In this document: piece by piece, positions 5,411-11,549 of the stretch
Position numbering within the stretch: the stretch's first letter is position 1
How the letters are laid out: each line of letters starts with the position of its first letter
Source: CAYGWP01 sp964353455
GTDB taxonomy: Bacteria > Planctomycetota > Phycisphaerae > FEN-1346
Assembly: GCA_964353455.1 (NCBI GenBank)
Contig: CAYGWP010000129.1
Coordinates: 1 to 13,284 of the forward strand
Direction: 5' to 3'
DNA: 13,284 nt
Notes under the pieces: generated by a model
What the model was told of the DNA's origin: nothing
Database searches by the model: none
Seen by the model: the letters and a program-made list of their open reading frames with translations, nothing else
Position numbers and translations under genes: made by a program

Positions 5411-7648
5411 GTGTTTAAGAAGATGCCTTTCGCCCCTCTCGGAAAGGATCGGGTGCGTCCTCATATCCGCAATCCGTGGGTGATGCTGGCGGCATCGGCC
5501 TTCGTCCTGGCCGCCGCCGCGCCATGTGCCGCGCGCGGCACGGGGGGCTTCCTCCGCGACTGGGCCGCATGCGGGCCGCTCGAAGGAACGCAACTCGACG
5601 AGCCGAAACTTGCGGCCGACTTCGCCGCGTACCCGGGCCTGTTCTCGCTCGGGCACGTGTGGCTGCCCGTGCAGGCCGCGGCGGAAGGCCGCCTCGACAT
5701 CCGCGCGCTCTATCCGAAGACCACCTCCGGCACGGCCCTCCTCCACACCTTCTTCGAGGTCCCCGCCGACGGAACGTACTACCTGCGGGTCGGCAGCGAC
5801 GATGCCGTCCGCATCGAGGTTGACGGACGCACGGTTCACCGCAACGAAACCCGCCGCGCGTTCCAGGCCGACCAGGACATGGTGAAGATGCAACTGGCGA
5901 AGGGCTGGCACCGGATACTCGTGCGCGTGGTCGATTACGGCGGGGCGTGGGCCGCCAGCGTCCGCGTGGCCGACCAGAAGGACCAGCCGATAGAGGTCCG
6001 CCACCAGCCCGCCGTCCCGAGACCCCTTGAGCGGCTGTGCCGACTCGACGAGCCGCTCTCGGACGCGGAGCGCGAGGCCACGGCGGCGTTCATCACGGCA
6101 CAGGTCGCACAGTTGGAGGGGGAACTGACCGGGGCCGGCCAGCGGCTGGAAGAGACCCCCGAAGGCTATGTCACCTTCGCCGAGTACGAGGGCGCACGGG
6201 CGCAGGGACTCCTCTTCCTCCAGGCGATGGCAGCATTCTGGGAAGAGGCCGCCCAGGACGTCTGGGACGCCGAGGCAGCCCGCGCGGCCCAGCATGCGGT
6301 CACCGAGGCGGCACGCGGGTTCTCGGAGGTCCTGGCCGAGGAGGCCGCCCACCTGGGCGAGGCCCTGGCACGCGGACACAAGGTCTGGGAATCGCTGGGC
6401 GACGAAGGATTGTCGCGCCGGCGCGCCGCCGCCGACGTCCTCCAGATCGGCCAGTTGCTGGCCCAGACGCGGCAGTTGGCGGCCCGCGTCGAGACCGAGC
6501 GTATCCTCGCGGCGCGCTTCGAGAACGACATCCGCAACTTCCGACAGCGCGACATGACTGTCCGCGTGGTCGATGCCGACGGCGGACCTGTCGCAGGCGC
6601 AGACGTCGAGATCGTCCAGACCGGCCACGACTTCCTCTTCGGCTGCAACCTCTTCGCCTTCCGCCGCTGGGACAGCGACAAGCAGAACTCGCTTTACGAA
6701 CGCCGCTTCCGCGACCTCTTCAACCTGGCCGTCGTGCCGCTCTACTGGTCGGCCCTGGAAAAGCATCGCGGCCAGAACGAGTTCGAGACCGCTGACGCGG
6801 CGATCCGATGGTGCCGCCAGCAGCACATCGAGGTGCGCGGCCATCCGCTCCTCTGGAGCGACACCGTGCCGCGATGGATGGACGAACTGGGACCCGTCGA
6901 GGCCCGCACGGCCATACAGGCCCGCGTCCGGCAAGTCATTCAAAGATATGGCGATGCTATAGATGTGTGGGACGTCCTCCAGCGCCCGCGCTCCCCCATG
7001 CGGATCGGCCCGGCGTCCCTCGACCCGATCGACGCCCTGCGCTGGGCCTCGGACGCCCGGCCGCGCGGCCTCCTCCTGGCGGGCGGCGCCGACGCCGAAC
7101 CGCTCCTCGCCGTCGCACGCGACGCCAGGACCTCCGGCGTTCGACTCGACGCCGTCTCCATCGCCGCTAACCAGCACGAGGGCGTCTGGCCGCTCGAAGT
7201 GGTCCGAAAGACCATCGACGCCGCGGCCGCCGCCGGACTGCCCGTCCACGTCTCAGAGGTCGCCATCCTCGGCGGACGCGAGGATGAGGCCGAGCAGGCC
7301 GAGGCAGTACGCCACTTCTACACCGCCGCCTTCGCGCATCCGAAGGTCGCCGGCATCACCTGGTGGGACCTCTCCGACCGGTTCGCGTGGCGCAGCGCAC
7401 CCGTCGGACTCCTCAGGGCCGACCTCGCCCTGAAACCGGCATACCGCGTCCTCGACCGCCTCCTGAACCACGTGTGGCTGACCGATGCCGCCGGACGCTC
7501 CAGCGACAACGGCAAGGTGGCCGTCCGCGGCTTCTTCGGCCAATACCGCATCACCGCGCACGCCGGCCGCCGCAAGGCGAGTGTTGACGTTTACCTCCGC
7601 CGCGACGGCCCCGCCGAATTCGAGATCGTCCTGCCGCCGGGGAAGTAA
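5411..7648 (+). CDS. Secreted GH10-like protein with PA14-like N-terminus; probable degenerate active site
   Basis: Of 745 residues, 1-42 look like a signal peptide (basic start, then VMLAASAFVLAAAAPCA). The GTG at 5411 has GAGG 4 bases upstream; an ATG at 5423 is an alternative. Residues about 45-195 resemble a PA14-like carbohydrate-binding beta domain (GTYYLRVGSDDAVRIEVDG, then KGWHRILVRVVDYGG). About 205-375 is an Ala/Glu/Arg-rich helical stretch, possibly coiled coil. From about 381 to 700 runs a GH10 (xylanase-type) barrel: FNLAVVPLYWSALEKHRGQ, RGHPLLW (H478, W482), DVWDVLQRP (518-526), NQH (587-589), VSEVAI with the nucleophile position E616, and GITWWDLSDRFAWR (648-661). GH10 enzymes carry WDVVNE, whose Glu is the general acid/base; here Q524-R525 occupies that place. 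The usual NDY segment is also absent. Retaining xylanase activity is therefore doubtful, and a binding or altered function is possible. The reading frame is intact, so this is not simple decay. Confidence 0.85.
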   Translation: MFKKMPFAPLGKDRVRPHIRNPWVMLAASAFVLAAAAPCAARGTGGFLRDWAACGPLEGTQLDEPKLAADFAAYPGLFSLGHVWLPVQAAAEGRLDIRALYPKTTSGTALLHTFFEVPADGTYYLRVGSDDAVRIEVDGRTVHRNETRRAFQADQDMVKMQLAKGWHRILVRVVDYGGAWAASVRVADQKDQPIEVRHQPAVPRPLERLCRLDEPLSDAEREATAAFITAQVAQLEGELTGAGQRLEETPEGYVTFAEYEGARAQGLLFLQAMAAFWEEAAQDVWDAEAARAAQHAVTEAARGFSEVLAEEAAHLGEALARGHKVWESLGDEGLSRRRAAADVLQIGQLLAQTRQLAARVETERILAARFENDIRNFRQRDMTVRVVDADGGPVAGADVEIVQTGHDFLFGCNLFAFRRWDSDKQNSLYERRFRDLFNLAVVPLYWSALEKHRGQNEFETADAAIRWCRQQHIEVRGHPLLWSDTVPRWMDELGPVEARTAIQARVRQVIQRYGDAIDVWDVLQRPRSPMRIGPASLDPIDALRWASDARPRGLLLAGGADAEPLLAVARDARTSGVRLDAVSIAANQHEGVWPLEVVRKTIDAAAAAGLPVHVSEVAILGGREDEAEQAEAVRHFYTAAFAHPKVAGITWWDLSDRFAWRSAPVGLLRADLALKPAYRVLDRLLNHVWLTDAAGRSSDNGKVAVRGFFGQYRITAHAGRRKASVDVYLRRDGPAEFEIVLPPGK

Positions 7649-7684
7649 TCCATGCCTGTCAACCGCCGTAGTTCGGATGCATTG

Positions 7685-7710
7685 CGCGGCGGGTCTCCCG
7701 ACCCGCCGCG
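7685..7710. repeat. Perfect palindrome downstream of the GH10-like gene; possible terminator
   Basis: CGCGGCGGGTC (7685-7695) pairs perfectly with GACCCGCCGCG (7700-7710) around a TCCC loop, followed on the plus strand by TCTT. It lies 36 bases after the GH10-like stop, in the 174-base gap between convergent genes, and could end transcription from the plus side. It shares its left arm and preceding CATT with the element at 5323-5348, so both look like copies of one interspersed palindrome family. The rest of the gap (7711-7822) shows no gene or clear signal. Confidence 0.75.
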
Positions 7711-7822
7711 TCTTACTGGCACCGTCAGGCTGCTTCACATGGTCTGAAATGCGACGCTACTGTATCATGACACGGCGGCCGCAACGCACGCAAGGGGTCT
7801 GTAATATGACCGGCGGTCGGGG

Positions 7823-9115
7823 CTACACGTCTTTTTCCGGCGCCACGAGGTCGGCGTAGGTCCCGCGGCGGCGGATGAGGCGGGCCTCGCCGCCATCGAC
7901 CAGGACCTCGGCCGGACGTGGAAAGGAATTGTACTCCGAGGCCATCGTCATGCCGTAGGCCCCGGCCGAGAAGACCGCCAGGAGCGCGCCGCGCCCGACC
8001 GGCGGCAGCAGGCGGTCCTTCGCGAAGAAGTCCGTCGATTCGCAGATCGGGCCGACCACGTCCACCGGTTCCGTCCCGGGCAGAGACTCGTCCCTGGTCC
8101 GCCCGGTCCGGGCGAACGCCTCGCCTGGCTCAACCGGCCAGATATGGTGATATGATCCATACAACGCGGGGCGCACCAGGTGGTGCATGCCGCTGTCGCA
8201 GAGGAGGAACTTGCGGTCGCCGCCCGCCTTCACGTACTGGACCTCGGTGACGAGGATTCCGGAGTTGCCCGCGATGAAGCGGCCGGGCTCCATGATGATC
8301 TCCAGGCCCTTATCAGACAGCAGCGGGATGATAGCCGCCGCGAATGCGTCGGCGTCGAGGGCCTCGCGGTCGGTGTAATCCGCGGCAAACCCGCCGCCGA
8401 TGTCGAGGGCCGCGATCTCGAGGCCGGCCTTGCGCAGGCCGGCGATGAGGCCCAGCACCTTCGTCACCGCCTGGACGTACGGCTCGACGCTCGTAATCTG
8501 CGACCCGATGTGAATATGTACACCCGTAAGCGCAACGTGCCGCGCGCCCGGCGATGCGGCGAACTCGCGGAACACGCGCCCGGCACGCCCCAGGTCAACG
8601 CCGAACTTCGTCTCCTTCGTGCCCGTGGTGACGTGGCGGTGCGTCTTCGGGTCAACGTCGGGGTTGACGCGTATGGCCGCGCGGGGGCGCTTTTTCATCT
8701 CTTCCGCCAGGCGCGCGAGGTTCCCGAGTTCCTCCTCGCTCTCGACGTTGAACATCCGGATTCCCTCTTCGAGGGCGAACCGGATCTCGGCATCGGTCTT
8801 GGCGACGCCCGCGTAGCAACACTTTGCGGCGTCTCCCCCCGCTTCGAGCACGCGGTAGAGTTCGCCGCCCGAGACCAGGTCGAAACCGCTCCCCTCGTCG
8901 CGCAGCAACCTGAGGATATGAATATTCGACAATACCTTGACGGAGTAGCAGACGAGCGGCCGCACGGGCGCGAACGCCGCAGCAAGCCGCCGATAGTGCT
9001 GCCGCAGCGTCCCCGCGCTATAAACGTAGAGCGGCGTGCCGAAGCGGCGGGCAAGGTCCGCAACCGCCGCCTCCTCGCAGAAGAGCCGTCCCCGGCGATA
9101 CTCGAAAAGGTCCAT
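7823..9115 (-). CDS. lysA: Diaminopimelate decarboxylase
   Basis: This cytosolic PLP enzyme decarboxylates meso-diaminopimelate to L-lysine, the last step of the pathway that also supplies peptidoglycan diaminopimelate. The 430-residue length is typical. Visible motifs are CYSVKVLSN with PLP-binding K60, GVHIHIGSQI, the phosphate-binding glycine turn DIGGGF, MEPGRFI, and GPICESTDFF with active-site C358 donated across the dimer. GAYGMTMASEYN near the end is the conserved substrate/PLP region. The related ornithine/arginine decarboxylase fold is less likely given CESTD and the overall layout. The ATG at 9115 is preceded on the minus strand by GGGGA, 5 bases away. The LAB_N gene lies 63 bases upstream on the same strand, so the two may share the promoter at 9577-9605. 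The gene is convergent with the GH10-like gene. Confidence 0.95.
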   Translation of the reverse strand: MDLFEYRRGRLFCEEAAVADLARRFGTPLYVYSAGTLRQHYRRLAAAFAPVRPLVCYSVKVLSNIHILRLLRDEGSGFDLVSGGELYRVLEAGGDAAKCCYAGVAKTDAEIRFALEEGIRMFNVESEEELGNLARLAEEMKKRPRAAIRVNPDVDPKTHRHVTTGTKETKFGVDLGRAGRVFREFAASPGARHVALTGVHIHIGSQITSVEPYVQAVTKVLGLIAGLRKAGLEIAALDIGGGFAADYTDREALDADAFAAAIIPLLSDKGLEIIMEPGRFIAGNSGILVTEVQYVKAGGDRKFLLCDSGMHHLVRPALYGSYHHIWPVEPGEAFARTGRTRDESLPGTEPVDVVGPICESTDFFAKDRLLPPVGRGALLAVFSAGAYGMTMASEYNSFPRPAEVLVDGGEARLIRRRGTYADLVAPEKDV

Positions 9116-9178
9116 AACGTTCCCCTGATGTTTACCGCAATATCGAGGCGGCCAGTCTAGGCGGGCCGGGCGAGGGTG

Positions 9179-9517
9179 TCAAGCGGCCGGGCCGGCCGGC
9201 GGCACCGTCTTCGCGTGCCGGTATATCAGCATCAGGTTCCGGACATATATCAGCAGGCCGCCGCCCTGGCCGAGGATGAACACGATGTCCTGCTTGTAGC
9301 AGGCATATACCAGAAGCGCCGCACCGCCGACGATGCTCAAGTGCCAGAACGCCAGCGGCACGACGCTCTGCCTGCGGCGTTCCGAGGCGATCCACTGGAT
9401 GAAGAACCGCATGAAGAAAAAGAACTGCCCGGCCAGGCCGAACGCGACCCAGAGGAGTTCCGTCCAGTTGTTGATGCCCAGGCGAACCAGGATGGCTGGA
9501 AAATCGGGTGCCGGCAT
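9179..9517 (-). CDS. LAB_N-domain membrane protein (lipid A biosynthesis N-terminal type)
   Basis: This 112-residue membrane protein has about three hydrophobic helices. It carries the signature of the LAB_N domain found at the N-terminus of some lipid-A-disaccharide synthases and as free-standing small proteins. Q31, R37-F, Q41-W and S45-E46 are followed by P54, F57-W58, S61, G64-G65, Y71 and, near the end, ILGQ (81-84) and YVRN (91-94). The free-standing form often sits beside ArnC- and ArnT-like glycosyltransferases, as here, where such genes lie divergently 170 bases away. The role is unproven; handling or flipping of a polyprenyl-linked sugar is plausible. The start at 9517 has a minus-strand GGGGAG about 7 bases upstream. 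A strong divergent promoter drives it, and lysA follows in the same direction. Domain assignment is good, biochemical role open. Confidence 0.88.
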   Translation of the reverse strand: MPAPDFPAILVRLGINNWTELLWVAFGLAGQFFFFMRFFIQWIASERRRQSVVPLAFWHLSIVGGAALLVYACYKQDIVFILGQGGGLLIYVRNLMLIYRHAKTVPPAGPAA

Positions 9518-9576
9518 CTATGCACTCCCCGCCGCATCGGCCCGCCCACACCCGCCGGCCGATTCGGACACGCCCC

Positions 9577-9605
9577 ATACTAGAAACCTTTGCGTTGCCG
9601 GTCAA
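9577..9605 (-). promoter_or_regulatory. Sigma70-type promoter for the LAB_N gene (and perhaps lysA)
   Basis: On the minus strand, TTGACC (9605-9600) and TAGTAT (9582-9577) are separated by exactly 17 bases, matching the consensus at 5 of 6 and 4 of 6 positions. The predicted start would fall about 50 bases before the LAB_N ATG. Confidence 0.55.
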
Positions 9606-9622
9606 CCATGCGCCCCGCCAAG

Positions 9623-9651
9623 TTGATATTCGCTCCCGCCAGGGGTATCAT
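9623..9651 (+). promoter_or_regulatory. Sigma70-type promoter for the deacetylase/glycosyltransferase operon
   Basis: TTGATA (9623-9628) and TATCAT (9646-9651) are separated by exactly 17 bases, each one mismatch from consensus. The -35 boxes of this and the opposing promoter are 17 bases apart, back to back. The predicted start, about 9658, is some 28 bases before the ATG at 9686. Confidence 0.6.
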
Positions 9652-9653
9652 CT

Positions 9654-9671
9654 TCCCTTGCCCGGAAGGGA
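9654..9671. repeat. Inverted repeat at the predicted operon start site, possible operator
   Basis: TCCCTT (9654-9659) and AAGGGA (9666-9671) form a perfect 6-base inverted repeat with a 6-base centre, just after the -10 box and over the expected transcription start. That position suits a repressor site. The right arm also resembles a Shine-Dalgarno, but it lies about 14 bases from the ATG, too far to be ideal. Confidence 0.35.
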
Positions 9672-9685
9672 GCGGCCAAGAAACG

Positions 9686-10564
9686 ATGAAACGCCTGATC
9701 GTCAACGCGGATGATTTCGGCTGGTCCGAGGCCGTGACCTGCGGCATCATCCAGGGGCGCCGCGAGGGCATACTCACCGGCACAACGCTCATGGCGAACC
9801 TTCCGGGGGCCGAGGCCGCCCTGGAGCGGGCCCGCCGCGAGGCGCCCGACCTTGCCATCGGACTGCACCTCGTGCTGACCGAGGGCCGGCCGCTGGCGGG
9901 CAAGGACGCCGCGCCCCTCACGGACCCGGCGGGAGACTTCATCCGGTCGCTGCCGGCGCTCTGGCGGCTGGTCTGTTCAAGCACCGATGCGCGGAAGGCC
10001 GTCGAAAAAGAGTGGGATGCCCAGGTCCGGTGGGCTCTGGAGCGGGGCCTGCGGCCGACACACCTTGACAGCCACAAGCACGTGCACCTGATGCCGGTGC
10101 TTTTGCCGATCGCCGTGGAACTGGCCCTGCGGTACGACATTCCGGCGATCCGGACGACGGCCGAGATCAAACTTGCGGGCCTCGCGCGGCTGCTTCCGCG
10201 CGAGTGGACGTGGCAGGATCGCGTGCGGCAGCGGCTCCTGGCGTGGGTGGGCCGGCGGTGGGGCGTCCAGGCGCAAAAGGCCATCCGCGAGGCGGGCCTG
10301 GCGACGACAGACTGGTTCTTCGGCGTGCGGGCGACCGGCGGCATATCGCCCGACGTGCTTCTGCAACTGCTGCGGCACGCCCCGGAAGGCACGGGCGAAC
10401 TGATGGTCCACCCGGGCCTGGCCGAGACGCAGCCCGGGCGGCCGACGCGCCTGGCCGGGAGCCGGCCGCTGGAACTTGCGGCCCTGTGCGACGGGCGCAT
10501 CCGCGCGGCGACGCGCGAAATGGGATGGACGCTGGTCAATTTCAAGGACCTGCATCATGAATAA
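9686..10564 (+). CDS. YdjC/ChbG-family carbohydrate deacetylase
   Basis: This 292-residue protein belongs to the YdjC-type metal-dependent deacetylases, which remove N-acetyl groups from amino sugars. The start KRLIVNADDFGWSEAV is diagnostic: D9-D10 holds the metal/catalytic aspartate. H61 in GLHLVLTEG and the block HLDSHKHVHLMP (H126, H130, H132, H134) supply metal and catalytic histidines, and MVHPG (H242) is the conserved late histidine. Family members include chitooligosaccharide deacetylase ChbG and Francisella NaxD, which deacetylates a polyprenyl-linked amino sugar for lipid A modification. The neighbours favour a NaxD-like role. The start at 9686 fits the family start; the frame is open back to 9590, but that part overlaps the promoter. 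No ideal Shine-Dalgarno precedes it. Its stop overlaps the next start by 8 bases, indicating translational coupling. Confidence 0.9.
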   Translation: MKRLIVNADDFGWSEAVTCGIIQGRREGILTGTTLMANLPGAEAALERARREAPDLAIGLHLVLTEGRPLAGKDAAPLTDPAGDFIRSLPALWRLVCSSTDARKAVEKEWDAQVRWALERGLRPTHLDSHKHVHLMPVLLPIAVELALRYDIPAIRTTAEIKLAGLARLLPREWTWQDRVRQRLLAWVGRRWGVQAQKAIREAGLATTDWFFGVRATGGISPDVLLQLLRHAPEGTGELMVHPGLAETQPGRPTRLAGSRPLELAALCDGRIRAATREMGWTLVNFKDLHHE

Positions 10565-11549
10565 TCAGACGGCTGCGGCGCCCCCTTACTCGGTCGTCGT
10601 CCCATTCTACAACGAGGCCGAGAGCGTCGAGGAACTCCACCGGCGGATCGTCGCCGTCATGGACTCCCTCGGCAAGCCTTACGAGATGGTCTTCGTGAAC
10701 GACGGTTCGCGCGACGAGACGCAGGCGGTCCTCGCCCGTGTGGCCGAGGCCGACGGCCGGGTGACGGCCATCGAACTCAGGCGCAACTTCGGCCAGACCG
10801 CGGCCCTGGCCGCCGGTTTCGACCACGCCGCAGGCGATGTCGTCATCGCCATGGACGGAGACCTCCAGCACGCGCCCGAAGACATCCCGGCTATGCTGGC
10901 CCCGCTCGAGGAAGGCTACGACCTCGTCAGCGGCTGGCGGAAAACGCGCGTCGATAGTTTCATCATCCGCCGCCTGCCCTCGGCTATTGCTAATTGGCTC
11001 ATGAAGAGATTATGCGGCGTTGATATCCACGACTTCGGCACCACCTTCAAGGTCTATCGGCGGGACCTCCTCAAGCACATCCGCCTCTATGGCGAACTGC
11101 ACCGCTTCATTCCGGCCCTCGCTTCGGCCGTAGGCGCGAAAATCTGCGAGGTCCCCATCCAGAACATCGTGCGGCCAAAGGGCAAGTCAAAGTACGGCAT
11201 CGGCCGGACCGTCAGGGTCCTCTTCGACCTCGTGACCGTCAAGTTCCTCATCAACTACTTTACGCGGCCGCTGCATTTCCTCGGGCTCCCGGCCCTCCTG
11301 ATGTTCATCGTCGGCAGCGGCATAGAACTCTGGATATTCATCGAGAAACTCGTGCATGGCTGGGAGAAGTACCACGTGACGCAGACGCGCGGGCCGCTCC
11401 TCATCATCGGCATCTTCCTGATAACGCTGGCCGCCCTCTTCATGATAACCGGCCTCCTGGGCGAACTCGTGGTCCGGACGTACTACGAATCGCAGGGGAA
11501 ACACATTTATTACGTCCGCCGCATTCATCGCAAGGGCGATGAGCCATGA
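10557..11549 (+). CDS. ArnC/DPM1-type polyprenyl-phosphate glycosyltransferase (GT2)
   Basis: This 330-residue GT-A family 2 enzyme likely moves a sugar from a nucleotide donor to undecaprenyl phosphate on the cytoplasmic face. The opening YSVVVPFYNE, FVNDGSRDET (N48-D49) and AMDGDLQHAPED (DGD 100-102, the DxD-type metal site) are typical of dolichol-phosphate mannosyltransferase and ArnC-like proteins. TTFKVYRRDLL and RPKGKSKYG (interface/acceptor region) follow. Two hydrophobic segments at about 240-262 and 280-310 form the C-terminal membrane anchor found in the ArnC/GtrB/FlmF group. The start at 10557 overlaps the deacetylase stop by 8 bases and has AAGGA about 8 bases upstream. The stop overlaps the next start in an ATGA. 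The transferred sugar cannot be read from sequence. The deacetylase next door suggests an N-acetyl amino sugar. Confidence 0.92.
   Translation: MNNQTAAAPPYSVVVPFYNEAESVEELHRRIVAVMDSLGKPYEMVFVNDGSRDETQAVLARVAEADGRVTAIELRRNFGQTAALAAGFDHAAGDVVIAMDGDLQHAPEDIPAMLAPLEEGYDLVSGWRKTRVDSFIIRRLPSAIANWLMKRLCGVDIHDFGTTFKVYRRDLLKHIRLYGELHRFIPALASAVGAKICEVPIQNIVRPKGKSKYGIGRTVRVLFDLVTVKFLINYFTRPLHFLGLPALLMFIVGSGIELWIFIEKLVHGWEKYHVTQTRGPLLIIGIFLITLAALFMITGLLGELVVRTYYESQGKHIYYVRRIHRKGDEP

Noticed and set aside
5399..7249. 616-codon open frame on the minus strand opposite the GH10-like gene
   Set aside because: Its composition is biased, it has no recognisable domain, and it mirrors a plus-strand gene with signal peptide and GH10 motifs. 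High GC leaves such antisense frames open.
7711..7822. Possible small gene or promoter in the convergent gap
   Set aside because: Only short frames without ribosome sites and no convincing -35/-10 pair were found.
8180..9160. 326-codon plus-strand frame opposite lysA
   Set aside because: It lies antisense to a gene with all diaminopimelate decarboxylase motifs, and no domain is visible in its translation.
9590..9685. Upstream extension of the deacetylase frame
   Set aside because: It would place the start before the promoter boxes, and YdjC proteins begin at the KRLIVNADDFG block.
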